Assembly: GCF_002302565.1 (NCBI RefSeq)
Contig: NZ_CP022382.1
Coordinates: 1,559,001 to 1,623,000 of the forward strand
From: Capnocytophaga canimorsus
GTDB taxonomy: Bacteria; Bacteroidota; Bacteroidia; Flavobacteriales; Flavobacteriaceae
Direction of reading: 5' to 3'
Length of the DNA: 64,000 nt
The notes below the pieces were generated by a model that was given only the letters and a program-made list of their open reading frames with translations, was not told where the DNA came from and ran no database searches. A program made the position numbers and the translations under genes. This document shows, in pieces, positions 26,553 through 34,837 of the stretch (position 1 is its first letter; every line of letters begins with the position of its first letter).

Positions 26553-27722
26553 TTACAAAGTCGAAACACGTTGTCCTTCTTGCACACTTCTCGCTCCTTC
26601 GCGAATAACCTTATCTCCTTTTTGAATTCCTGACAGAATTTCGGTAAATCCGTTTTGCGTTTTTCCGGTAGAAATCACAACACGCTCAGCAACATACTGA
26701 TTTTCATTGTCTCCTTTTTTGGCAAGAAAAACATATTGTTCGCCTTGTGCATTTTCCGAAATGATATCCGTTGGCAGTAAGATAGCTTCTTTATTCTGAT
26801 AATCATTTACTTGCAAACGAGCCGTCATATTAGGTTTGATAGCGTTATTTTTGTTAGGCAAACGGATTTCAACCTTAAATGAACGATTTGCAGGATTGAT
26901 AAAATTGGAAACTTGGCTTATTTTGGTGTCGAGTTGTTCGCCCAAAACGGAAATATCCACTTTGGCTTGTGAACCTTTTTTCACGTTAGCGATGTACTGC
27001 TCAGGCACTTCCGATTCCAAATACATATCCGATAAGTTTACGAGTCGAAGTACGGGCATTCCAGGGGCAACCACCGTTCCCACGTCAGTTATCACATCGT
27101 CGATTACTCCCGAAAACGGAGCGTAAATATTGGCTTTGGCAACCTGTTTTTGCATTTGTTCCACAGCACTTTGTTGCGTTTCGTAAGCCGATTTGGCTTG
27201 TAAATATTGAATTTCCGACCCGATTTTATTCTCCCACAATCGCGATTGACGCTCAAAAGTAGTTTTTGCTAGTTCGGCTTGGATTTTCAGTTGAGCTAAT
27301 TGTTGGGAAATTCCTCCATCTTGAATTGACGCCAAAAGTTGTCCCTTTTGCACGTTTTGTCCTTTTTGTACGTGTATTCTTTCCAAAACGCCTCCAAATT
27401 CCGCATTTAGGGTGATATTTTGAGTGGTTTTTATCGTTCCTTGCAACTCCAAAAAGTGGTTGAAAAGTGTATCTTTCACTTCCAAAAGCGATACCAACAC
27501 CTGAGCCGACCCCTCTTCGGGGAATTTGCTGAGGGAAGCATCAAGGGAAGCGATTTGCGTTTCGAGTTCTTTTATTTTTGCAGAAATTTCATCTCTTTTC
27601 TGACGGATTTCCGTTTTTGAACCCTTCGCGATGACCTCTTCCACCGACGGATTTTTGGTTTTTCCGCACGATGCCAACAACACCAAAGCGGAAACAATAA
27701 GCTGAATGTTAATGTATTTCAT
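26553..27722 (-). CDS. RND efflux pump, periplasmic adaptor lipoprotein
   Basis: This is the membrane-fusion component of the tripartite pump, 389 residues. The lipobox LASC lies near residue 19. A coiled-coil hairpin begins early (EIRQKRDEISAKIKELETQI), followed by a biotinyl-lipoyl-like segment (VQKGQNVQKGQLLASI) and a second helical arm. A beta-barrel domain (APFSGVIDDVITDVGTVVAPG) and a membrane-proximal domain with VISTGKTQNGFTEILSGIQ complete it. The order matches the HlyD/AcrA family. It lies 11 bases downstream of the BRO gene in the operon. Confidence 0.92.
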   Translation of the reverse strand: MKYINIQLIVSALVLLASCGKTKNPSVEEVIAKGSKTEIRQKRDEISAKIKELETQIASLDASLSKFPEEGSAQVLVSLLEVKDTLFNHFLELQGTIKTTQNITLNAEFGGVLERIHVQKGQNVQKGQLLASIQDGGISQQLAQLKIQAELAKTTFERQSRLWENKIGSEIQYLQAKSAYETQQSAVEQMQKQVAKANIYAPFSGVIDDVITDVGTVVAPGMPVLRLVNLSDMYLESEVPEQYIANVKKGSQAKVDISVLGEQLDTKISQVSNFINPANRSFKVEIRLPNKNNAIKPNMTARLQVNDYQNKEAILLPTDIISENAQGEQYVFLAKKGDNENQYVAERVVISTGKTQNGFTEILSGIQKGDKVIREGARSVQEGQRVSTL

Positions 27723-27733
27723 TATATCTGATT

Positions 27734-28567
27734 TTATTTGTTGTTTGAATTATTTTTGTTTTGTAACATTTTTTTTGCACTTGCCGAAGAAACTACTTTT
27801 TTGCCTGTTCGGGCTTCAAGCTCTTCTCGAGCAACTTTGGCAACATTACCACCCTGCTGAGCCACAGCAATATTTTGCTCAAAGGTTTCGGGTTGTGTGA
27901 CTTGTGAAATATCTTTGGTAGAGGCTTCGGCTAACATATTTAAAATAAGCTCCGTGTTAGTCATATTATCTCGCAAATTTTCTTTTTTCAATCCTTTAAG
28001 AACTTTGTATTCTTTGGTAGTTTTGCCTGACCAAGTTTTGGTAATAATATCGGTTAGGGTGGCGAATTGTTGTCCTTCTTTTACACCTCGTTTTTTCCAC
28101 TCGTCGGTAAGTTCTTTACGAATTTCAATACTTTTTAGCCGTTGGTTAATCCAATTTTCGGAATACCCGAGTTGAAGATATTGTTGTAAAGCTCGGTCTA
28201 TGGAAATTTCGGGGTCTTGCATTTCGTCCAAACGTTCGCTACCTACCTGAGCCAACCAAAGTTTAAAAGGTTCGGCTTTGGGTGAGGGTACGGATTGGAT
28301 AAGTCTTAGCAATTGTTCAGTATCAGCAACATCGGTTTTGTAATATTTTCCGTCAGAAGAAAGCATTTTCAGTTGTCCGATTTTTTCGGACAACTCACTT
28401 CCCTCCTTTTTAAGTTTGGCTTTTAAGTCGCTCCAATACTTTCGAGGTCTGTCGGTTCCCGTTAAAACCTCAATCACATCAACGATGGAAAACCACCATT
28501 TTTCTTGTTGCTCGTCCCACTGCGAACGCACTTTTTTCTGTTCAAATATTTTTATGTTATTTTCCAT
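27734..28567 (-). CDS. BRO-family N-terminal domain protein
   Basis: This 277-residue protein begins MENNIKIFEQKKVRSQWDEQ. The BRO-N fold covers about residues 1-110 (WWFSIVDVIEVLTGTDRPRKYWSDLK, then KTDVADTEQLLRLIQSVPSP). BRO-N domains occur in phage antirepressors and DNA-damage-inducible proteins and bind DNA. The C-terminal half is charged and helical. I chose ATG 28567; the longer frame from 28660 would overlap the upstream nitroreductase gene. Its place inside an efflux operon is unusual and suggests a cassette of foreign origin. Confidence 0.82.
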   Translation of the reverse strand: MENNIKIFEQKKVRSQWDEQQEKWWFSIVDVIEVLTGTDRPRKYWSDLKAKLKKEGSELSEKIGQLKMLSSDGKYYKTDVADTEQLLRLIQSVPSPKAEPFKLWLAQVGSERLDEMQDPEISIDRALQQYLQLGYSENWINQRLKSIEIRKELTDEWKKRGVKEGQQFATLTDIITKTWSGKTTKEYKVLKGLKKENLRDNMTNTELILNMLAEASTKDISQVTQPETFEQNIAVAQQGGNVAKVAREELEARTGKKVVSSASAKKMLQNKNNSNNK

Positions 28568-28583
28568 TTTTTCTGCTGACTTT

Positions 28584-29309
28584 TTACACCTGATGATATA
28601 TCTCTTCAAACGGAACACGGAATCTTTCGCCCCAAATGCCGCCATCTTTTCGGATGCCACAAGTGATAATCATATTGATTTCTGTATCGGAAGGAAGTTT
28701 CAACGCTTTTTTAACCAATTTGCTATCAAATCCTTCTAACGGACAGGTATCGTATTGTTTTTCTGCCATTGCTATCATAAAAGTTTGTACTGCCAATGCA
28801 CAACTTTTATGCACTACGGTTCGTACTTCGGCTTCGGAAACTTGCCTTACTATCGGGCGAAATAGTCCAATGCTCAGCACCATTATTTTGCGAATCCAAC
28901 CTAATAGCCCGAAACATCTGCGATATAAAAAAGGCATCAATTTGCCATAATAGGTTTCTCGGTCTTTTATTCTCTTGGCTTGTCTTTCCAAAGGGCTGTT
29001 GCGTTGTACATTGCCTTTTTCAAACTCCAAAATGGCTTTGGCTCTTTCTTTATATAAATCTTGCCGAGTGACGAAAACCACCATTTGCTGAGCCGTTTTT
29101 GCAGCACTTTGCGACAAACAGGCTTCGGTTAGTTTCGCCAAAACGGATTTGTCGGTAACGTGATAGGCTTCCCACAATTGCATATTGGAGCTTGTGGGAG
29201 CGAGCTGTGCCAATTCCAAACATTCGCGGACTTTTTCCGTTTCAATGGGTTGGGTTTCGTCATACAAACGCACGGCACGACGGTAGTTTAATATATCTTT
29301 TAGGTTCAT
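28584..29309 (-). CDS. Nitroreductase-family protein
   Basis: This is a flavin-dependent oxidoreductase of the nitroreductase superfamily, 241 residues. The FMN-binding opening RRAVRLYDETQ lies at about residues 10-20, followed by LAQLAPTSSNMQLWEAYHVT. A late segment VQTFMIAMAEKQYDTCPLEGFD corresponds to the family's active-site helix and loop. The C-terminus WGERFRVPFEEIY is also typical. It could reduce quinones or nitro compounds with NAD(P)H. It lies in the four-gene group between the outer-membrane factor and adaptor genes. Confidence 0.87.
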   Translation of the reverse strand: MNLKDILNYRRAVRLYDETQPIETEKVRECLELAQLAPTSSNMQLWEAYHVTDKSVLAKLTEACLSQSAAKTAQQMVVFVTRQDLYKERAKAILEFEKGNVQRNSPLERQAKRIKDRETYYGKLMPFLYRRCFGLLGWIRKIMVLSIGLFRPIVRQVSEAEVRTVVHKSCALAVQTFMIAMAEKQYDTCPLEGFDSKLVKKALKLPSDTEINMIITCGIRKDGGIWGERFRVPFEEIYHQV

Positions 29310-29320
29310 AATTTTTGTAA

Positions 29321-29818
29321 TTATGTTTTATTTTTGAATTTCAGCCTAAGAATTTCTCCGGGCAATCCGTCAAAATCCTTATATTCCTGATGTTCAAAAT
29401 GATTGTTTATTAATATCTTCCTCGAAGGAATATTTTTAGGGTCGATAATAGCAAAAAGCTCTTCTATTTGCGGATGATTTTGAGCAAAATCAACCAAATA
29501 TTTGGCGACTTTTCCTGCGACGCCCTTACCCCAAAATTCGGGTAAAATCATATAGCCTAATTCGGCTTCTTTGCTATCCGATGCTTCAATCTCTAATTTT
29601 GCAAATCCTACAAAAGATTGATTTTCACAATTTATAATTTTAAAAATTCCAAAATCGGGATGTATTTGGTTTTTCGTCAATTCCTTATCAAAGTCACTTT
29701 TCGCTTCCTCTAACGGAATAGCTCGTTCGGTAATCATCTCCATTACACGAATATCGCTAACCAATTGAAAGTAACACTCAAAATCAGTATCTTCAAATTT
29801 ACTTAAAATAAAATTCAT
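29321..29818 (-). CDS. GNAT-family N-acetyltransferase
   Basis: This is a 165-residue GNAT domain of the RimJ/RimL type. Strand beta-4 (AELGYMILPEF) leads into the acetyl-CoA pyrophosphate loop WGKGVAGKVAKYLVDFA. The late motif IDPKNIPSRKILINNHFEHQ holds the family's N-P-S-R-x-x-x-x-x-x-x-G/H-F signature. The acceptor substrate is unknown. It begins 5 bases after the PDDEXK nuclease gene and ends 11 bases before the nitroreductase gene, so it is translated from the efflux operon mRNA. Confidence 0.88.
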   Translation of the reverse strand: MNFILSKFEDTDFECYFQLVSDIRVMEMITERAIPLEEAKSDFDKELTKNQIHPDFGIFKIINCENQSFVGFAKLEIEASDSKEAELGYMILPEFWGKGVAGKVAKYLVDFAQNHPQIEELFAIIDPKNIPSRKILINNHFEHQEYKDFDGLPGEILRLKFKNKT

Positions 29819-29823
29819 CGTTT

Positions 29824-30819
29824 TTACAACAATTTTTCCAATTCTCTTTCTAATTCTTTTTTTTCAGGAAGATATAATTGATATTTACTTACAAAAAGCT
29901 GATTGCTAATGTTTTCTGTTGCATATTCTACCAAAATATGATCTTTGTACGCTCCTAATACAATACCTATTGGCTGATTATCTCCCTCTACATTTTCTTC
30001 CTTTTGAAAATAATTTAGATATAAATTCATCTGTCCTATGTCTTGGTGATTTACCTCTCCTCTTTTCAAATCTATAAGCACAAAGCATTTTAAAATACGA
30101 TGGTAAAATACCAAATCTACATAAAAATGATTTCCTGAAAGAGAAATTCTATATTGCCTTTTAACGAAAGTAAACCCTTTTCCTAATTCCATTAAGAAAT
30201 CTTGTAAATTAGAAATCAATTTACCTTCTAATTCGCTTTCTAAATATTGATGTTGCATCGGCAGGTTCAAAAATTCCAAAACATAAGGGTCTTTCAGTAT
30301 GTCTTGAGGTTTGTGTATTTCTTGTCCTTTTTCAGCCAATTCCAAAATGCCCTTTTTATCTTTACTCAATGCTAAGCGATGAAAAAGCATACTTTTCATT
30401 TGTCTTTTAAGTTCCCTTACACTCCAATTGTCTTTTTCTGCCTGAATGGTATAGAATTTAATCGCCAAAGGCTGTTCCGCTTTCAGAATTTCAAAATAAT
30501 GAGACCAACTCAATTTGTGAGACAATGTCTCACTATTTGGGAAGTTTATATATAATTTTCTCATATAAAATAAGTTAGATCTACTAAATCCTTTCCCATA
30601 CGCAGTGGTTAAGTCTTTTGATAATCGTTCTAAAAGTTCACTTCCATAAGTTGCTTTTTCTTTTCCTTTTTGTTCAAACTCCACAATATATCTACCTATC
30701 AACCAATAGGTATGTACCAAAATTGTATTAACAGAAGTAGCGGCTTGTTCTCTTCCTTTTTTAAGCAAGTTTCCTATTTCTGAAACTAAATTAGTATAAT
30801 TTGTAGGTTCGATATTCAT
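29824..30819 (-). CDS. PDDEXK nuclease-domain protein, YhcG/DUF1016 family
   Basis: This 331-residue protein has the N-terminal DUF1016 helical domain (beginning YTNLVSEIGNLLKKGREQAA, with YGSELLERLSKDLTTAYGKG). The C-terminal nuclease domain shows the core VDLVFYHRILKCFVLIDLKRGEVNHQDIGQM. The D...(D/E)xK arrangement and the following GQMNLYLNYF helix are those of the YhcG family. In other bacteria such proteins are often found with restriction or mobile genes. Here it is the first of four non-efflux genes inserted behind the outer-membrane factor gene. Confidence 0.9.
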   Translation of the reverse strand: MNIEPTNYTNLVSEIGNLLKKGREQAATSVNTILVHTYWLIGRYIVEFEQKGKEKATYGSELLERLSKDLTTAYGKGFSRSNLFYMRKLYINFPNSETLSHKLSWSHYFEILKAEQPLAIKFYTIQAEKDNWSVRELKRQMKSMLFHRLALSKDKKGILELAEKGQEIHKPQDILKDPYVLEFLNLPMQHQYLESELEGKLISNLQDFLMELGKGFTFVKRQYRISLSGNHFYVDLVFYHRILKCFVLIDLKRGEVNHQDIGQMNLYLNYFQKEENVEGDNQPIGIVLGAYKDHILVEYATENISNQLFVSKYQLYLPEKKELERELEKLL

Positions 30820-30834
30820 AATTTTTTCGTTTTC

Positions 30835-32175
30835 TTAATTAACCTGCAACGATTTTAAAACTTCTTTTTTATTTAACAGATTAACCATTGATTGCAGGAA
30901 TTCTTGTTGAGCAGCATAGAGTTGCAATTGAGCTTGACGCAGGTCGAAACTCGTTGCCAAACCTTCGGTGTATTTGATTTGATTTTTGTTTTCGATTCGT
31001 TTTGCTAAATCCAAATTTTCACGCAAGGTTTGGTGTTCTTCTATGGCGAACTGCAAGTCGCTCAATGCTTTATCGTGTTGCATTTGCAATTGTTGTTTGG
31101 TTAGATTCAAATCGTTTTTTGACTTTTCTAATTCAATTTGAGAGCGTTGTACCTTACTTGAACGCATAAACGAACTGAAAATCGGGATTTCTAAACTTAC
31201 ACCAAAAAGAGCACTCCCGAACCATCTTTTGTTCGTGTCGAAAAATGAAAATTTGTCGTCGAACGCGTTGTATGTTCCGTTGAGGAACGCACTCAAACGA
31301 GGCAAAGATTGACTTTTTTCGAACTTCACCAACAATTCCTGCGAACGTACGCTATTGGAAGCAATTTTAAAATCAATATTCGATTCCAAATTGAAATTTG
31401 TTTCATTTTCAATGCTTTCGGTTATTGTTTGTGTTGTGAGTTGCTCCAAATTGTCTTTTAGTTGCACTTGGTCTTCCAAATTTAAACCCAAAGTGATGTT
31501 GAGCATTTTTTTGGAAAGTTCGTACAAACGCTTGGTGTTGTTTAAGTTATTGTTGATGTTCGCCAATGTAATTTGTAGCTGTTCCACATTTTCTTCTTCG
31601 CCCAATCCGTTTTCAAAAATAGCTTTGGTTTCGTTCAAATTTTTCTCCAAAACACGCTTGTTTTCTTCTAAAATTCGGATACTTTCTTCCGAAAGTAGCA
31701 CATTGGCATAAGCATCAACAACGGTTTTTCGTAGTTCGATGTCGCTTTTCTGTTTAAAAAGTTCTGAAATTTGTAAATATACCTTAGCACTTTGTAAACC
31801 AACTAAATAAGAGCCATCGAAAATCAATTGCGAAAGCGTGGCAGAAGCATTTACGTTTTGCTTCGTTCCGAAAGTGGCTTCGGCAAATTCGCCTTTCTGT
31901 CCTCCGAAAAATTCCGCAGGAATAAGTGTAACTTGTTGTTTTAAAAAGTGTTGATAATCTACTTTTGCATTGATTTGAGGCAATCCTGTAGCGGTGGCTT
32001 CCCATTTCTTTTTTCGAGCAGCTTCAATGTCTGCTGCTGCATTTTTGGATTTTAAATTGTTTTCAATGGCAAAAGTAACGGCTTCTTCTAATGAAAATCG
32101 ATATATTTGAGTTTCTTGCGAAAATCCTGACAATCCACAGAAAATCAGTAAAATAAAAATAAATTTATGATTCAT
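30835..32175 (-). CDS. TolC-family outer-membrane efflux protein
   Basis: This is the outer-membrane channel of the tripartite pump, 446 residues. A signal peptide ends near SGFSQ. Two long repeats of coiled helices with short beta strands follow: IENNLKSKNAAADIEAARKK, SATLSQLIFDGSYLVGLQSA, and, in the second repeat, KIASNSVRSQELLVKFEKSQ and EIPIFSSFMRSSKVQRSQIE. Its TolC-like helical hairpins would dock with the adaptor. It begins 41 bases behind the TetR gene. Confidence 0.92.
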   Translation of the reverse strand: MNHKFIFILLIFCGLSGFSQETQIYRFSLEEAVTFAIENNLKSKNAAADIEAARKKKWEATATGLPQINAKVDYQHFLKQQVTLIPAEFFGGQKGEFAEATFGTKQNVNASATLSQLIFDGSYLVGLQSAKVYLQISELFKQKSDIELRKTVVDAYANVLLSEESIRILEENKRVLEKNLNETKAIFENGLGEEENVEQLQITLANINNNLNNTKRLYELSKKMLNITLGLNLEDQVQLKDNLEQLTTQTITESIENETNFNLESNIDFKIASNSVRSQELLVKFEKSQSLPRLSAFLNGTYNAFDDKFSFFDTNKRWFGSALFGVSLEIPIFSSFMRSSKVQRSQIELEKSKNDLNLTKQQLQMQHDKALSDLQFAIEEHQTLRENLDLAKRIENKNQIKYTEGLATSFDLRQAQLQLYAAQQEFLQSMVNLLNKKEVLKSLQVN

Positions 32176-32216
32176 TGTATTTATTATGAATTTTTTAATT
32201 GTATGATTTTTAGTTT

Positions 32217-32825
32217 TTAATTCTTTTTGTCTCTTCTTAAAATTTCTTCCAACGTGGTAACGCCTTTCGGGGTGGCGATGGCTCGAATGTGATATTCCAA
32301 ATAACTTGCCGAGATGATGTTTTTATCATAATCCTTGAAAAAGAGCAAATCATTACCCGATTCAATCATAATGTGTAGGTACAATCGCATTGTGAAATCT
32401 AAGTTGATATCTTTTCGGTACATTCCCAATTCGATACCTCTTTTTAAGTTTTCCAGAATTAATCCGCCAACCTCTTCCAATTGTTTGTTTTTCATCTCCT
32501 TATAGATTTTCGGATAATACTTTTGTAGTTGTTTTTGAGGTGAATTATTTGTAATCACAGGCTGACACGAAAAGAAACGCTCCACCTCGTAAAGTTGCTT
32601 GATGGGATTCTGTTCATTGATTATAATTACTTTGATTTGTTCGTTGAGTTCCTTACTAACGGACATAACCACCGTTCGGACAAGGTCGGTTTTGTCCTTA
32701 AAGTGATTGTAAAGCGTTTTTTTGGAAACTCCCGCTTTTCGGGCGATATCGTCCATCGTAACGGATTTGATACCTAAATCAATCAGAAGGTCACGTGCTA
32801 TTGTAATGAGTTGTTCTTTTGCCAT
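32217..32825 (-). CDS. TetR/AcrR-family transcriptional regulator
   Basis: This is a 202-residue repressor-type regulator. The N-terminal helix-turn-helix is clear: ARDLLIDLGIKSVTMDDIAR, then KAGVSKKTLYNHFKDKTDLV (about residues 8-50). The C-terminal ligand-binding domain is helical and divergent. It is the first gene of the efflux operon. Just upstream are a full promoter (32843-32873) and a 9-bp inverted repeat (32853-32884) that overlaps it, so autoregulation and ligand-induced derepression of the pump are likely. Confidence 0.92.
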   Translation of the reverse strand: MAKEQLITIARDLLIDLGIKSVTMDDIARKAGVSKKTLYNHFKDKTDLVRTVVMSVSKELNEQIKVIIINEQNPIKQLYEVERFFSCQPVITNNSPQKQLQKYYPKIYKEMKNKQLEEVGGLILENLKRGIELGMYRKDINLDFTMRLYLHIMIESGNDLLFFKDYDKNIISASYLEYHIRAIATPKGVTTLEEILRRDKKN

Positions 32826-32842
32826 CGTTTTGTTTTTCGGTA

Positions 32843-32873
32843 CAAAAATAGCAAGGAAACTGAAAAAACCAAA
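32843..32873 (-). promoter_or_regulatory. Efflux operon promoter, TTTG-N19-TATTTTTG
   Basis: On the minus strand TTTG (32873-32870) and TATTTTTG (32850-32843) are separated by 19 bases and match both consensus boxes exactly. The -7 element is 18 bases ahead of the TetR start codon. Confidence 0.8.
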
Positions 32874-32884
32874 TTAGTTTCCTT
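32853..32884. promoter_or_regulatory. Putative TetR operator
   Basis: AAGGAAACT at 32853-32861 and AGTTTCCTT at 32876-32884 form a perfect 9-bp inverted repeat with a 14-base spacer. It spans the region between the -7 box and the -33 box of the tetR promoter, where a bound repressor would block transcription. Confidence 0.65.
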
Positions 32885-32942
32885 TGTTTGGTAAAATTTT
32901 AACAAGAAAGCGTTTTTATTTCAAAAACATTGGGTATTTTCG

Positions 32943-32950
32943 TAGCTTTG
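32943..32950 (+). promoter_or_regulatory. Putative -7 element
   Basis: TAGCTTTG matches TAnnTTTG and lies 18 bases before the ATG of the GH109-like gene. It is divergent from the efflux operon promoter. Confidence 0.4.
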
Positions 32951-32968
32951 TGTTTTTAACAAAATAAA

Positions 32969-34183
32969 ATGCGTAAAAGTGTTTTTGATTTAAAAGTAGC
33001 TCCTATTCCTAATTTAACCGTTGGTTTCATTGGAATTGGTATCAGAGGAATAGAAGCTTTAAAAAGATATATGTTGCTTGATGTGAACATCGGTGGGGTT
33101 TGCGACCCTCATCAAGAGTACATCGACAAAGCCAAGCAAATTACCGAAAATTCCGAAAAAAAGCCTATTTTTTATTCGGAGGAAAACGGTTGGCAAAAAC
33201 TTTGTCAGCTACCTGAAATAGATTTGATTTATATCTCTACTCCGTGGGAATGGCACACTGATATGGCCGTTTTTGCAATGCAATGCGGAAAACACGTCGC
33301 CATTGAAGTCCCTTTGGCAATGACCGTAGCCGATTGCCAAAAAATCGTACTCACTGCCGAACAAACCCAACGGCACTGTATGATGCTTGAAAATGCTTGT
33401 TATGACACCTTTGAAATGACCACCTTATCCCTCATCAAAAAAGGATTATTAGGCGAAATCGTACACGCTGAAGGGGCATATATCCACGATTTAAGAAAAT
33501 TGAATTTCCTGCAAAATGAGCGAGACACCCTGCGAGGGCAATGGCGTATTAAATACAGCCAATGGTATAATGGAAATCCTTACCCAACACACGGTATTGG
33601 TCCTATTTGCCAAGCGATGAATATATTACGCACCGACCATCTGGTAAAATTAGTTTCAATGTCATCGGCAACCTTAGGAATGAAACACTACGCTGAAAAT
33701 ACCTTTGGAAAAAATTCGCAACAAGCTCAAATATCTTATACGATGGGCGATATGAACACCACTTTAATTCAAACTCAACTGGGTAAAACCATTGTACTTC
33801 AGCACGATGTAACGAGTCCACGCCCTTACTCAAGGCGATACCTAATTAGTGGTACTTGCGGATTTGTAGAAAAATATCCCGCCGAACAAATCACTTTCGA
33901 CCCCAACGGAATGGAGCCTCTTTCCGCCGAAGCCACTCAAAAAATAATGGAAGAAAACAAACCGCTTCTAATAAAACAAACCGAAGATTTGTGTCAAAAA
34001 TTACCCGAACAAAAACCTATGGACATCCGTATGGATTACCGATTGGTACATTGCCTAAAAAATGGACTTGCACTTGACCAAAACGTTTATGATGGCGCCT
34101 TATGGTCTGCCTTTGTGGAACTTACCCAAAAATCGGTTAGTGCAGGAAGTTTGCCAATACCCATTCCCAATTTTTTACCTTAA
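32969..34183 (+). CDS. GH109-like Gfo/Idh/MocA-family protein
   Basis: This 404-residue protein has an N-terminal Rossmann fold (VGFIGIGIRGIEALKRYM, about residues 18-35) and DLIYISTPWEWHTDMAVFAM. Then come blocks typical of glycoside hydrolase family 109: MMLENACYDTFEMTTLSLIK, HAEGAYIHDLRKLNF and NPYPTHGIGPICQAMNI. GH109 enzymes remove terminal alpha-N-acetylgalactosamine with an NAD-dependent redox mechanism. Unlike many GH109 proteins this one shows no signal peptide or lipobox, so it may act in the cytoplasm. Confidence 0.82.
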   Translation: MRKSVFDLKVAPIPNLTVGFIGIGIRGIEALKRYMLLDVNIGGVCDPHQEYIDKAKQITENSEKKPIFYSEENGWQKLCQLPEIDLIYISTPWEWHTDMAVFAMQCGKHVAIEVPLAMTVADCQKIVLTAEQTQRHCMMLENACYDTFEMTTLSLIKKGLLGEIVHAEGAYIHDLRKLNFLQNERDTLRGQWRIKYSQWYNGNPYPTHGIGPICQAMNILRTDHLVKLVSMSSATLGMKHYAENTFGKNSQQAQISYTMGDMNTTLIQTQLGKTIVLQHDVTSPRPYSRRYLISGTCGFVEKYPAEQITFDPNGMEPLSAEATQKIMEENKPLLIKQTEDLCQKLPEQKPMDIRMDYRLVHCLKNGLALDQNVYDGALWSAFVELTQKSVSAGSLPIPIPNFLP

Positions 34184-34269
34184 TGATAATATTTTCTTAA
34201 AAAATTAGTTTCTTTGAGAAAGAAATAATACCTTTACCTCATTATTTTTAATTAGTAAAAATTTATCTT

Positions 34270-34695
34270 ATGAAAAAATTGATTTTAAGCGCATTGGCAG
34301 CATCAGTGTTGGTGGTTTCTTGTAAAAATACCACCGAAAAAGCAGCAAAAGAACTTGAAAATGCTATGGACAAGGTAGAGAAAAAAGCAGAGCAGGCTAC
34401 AAATGAAGTAAAAAAGACTGCTGAAAATTTGGTTGATGACGCAAAAAAAGCAGTTTCATCTGTTGAGGTTCCTAAATTTAAAAGCCCCGAAGTACAAAAA
34501 TTTGCCGATGAATACGCCAACTATTACAAAGAAGTATCAGAAGCGGTAAAATCAGGAAGTGCTGAAAAGGTACAACAACTTCAAACTAAAGCTACAGAAT
34601 GGGCAACCAAGTCACAAGAGTATCTTTCTAAAATGACAGCCGAAGATGCTAAAACGTGGAGTGAATGGGTTACAAAATTGACACAAAACCAGTAA
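34270..34695 (+). CDS. Small helical lipoprotein
   Basis: This 141-residue lipoprotein has the lipobox VVSC (about residues 15-18). A long amphipathic, Lys/Glu/Ala-rich helix follows (KAAKELENAMDKVEKKAEQA) that resembles apolipoprotein- or LEA-like repeats. A C-terminal helical segment then runs VQKFADEYANYYKEVSEAVK to WSEWVTKL. I do not recognise a named family. It is a single gene followed by a strong terminator, and abundant small lipoproteins of this kind often act as envelope stress or structural proteins (inference). Confidence 0.75.
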   Translation: MKKLILSALAASVLVVSCKNTTEKAAKELENAMDKVEKKAEQATNEVKKTAENLVDDAKKAVSSVEVPKFKSPEVQKFADEYANYYKEVSEAVKSGSAEKVQQLQTKATEWATKSQEYLSKMTAEDAKTWSEWVTKLTQNQ

Positions 34696-34733
34696 ACATC
34701 AGCTCAATAACCATATTTGTATAATTGTTTATG

Positions 34734-34765
34734 AAACTGCCTTCAAAAAACGGAGGCAGTTTTTT
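34734..34765 (+). terminator. Intrinsic terminator
   Basis: AAACTGCCT at 34734-34742 pairs with AGGCAGTTT at 34754-34762, followed by more T residues. Confidence 0.82.
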
Positions 34766-34807
34766 GTATCTTTATGCGGATTGATTTAATAAATCACAGC
34801 ATATTTT

Positions 34808-34815
34808 TATCTTTG
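34808..34815 (+). promoter_or_regulatory. Putative tyrS -7 element
   Basis: TATCTTTG matches TAnnTTTG and lies 22 bases before the tyrS start. No exact -33 box was seen. Confidence 0.45.
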
Positions 34816-34837
34816 CATAAAACTTTATTTTAGAATA

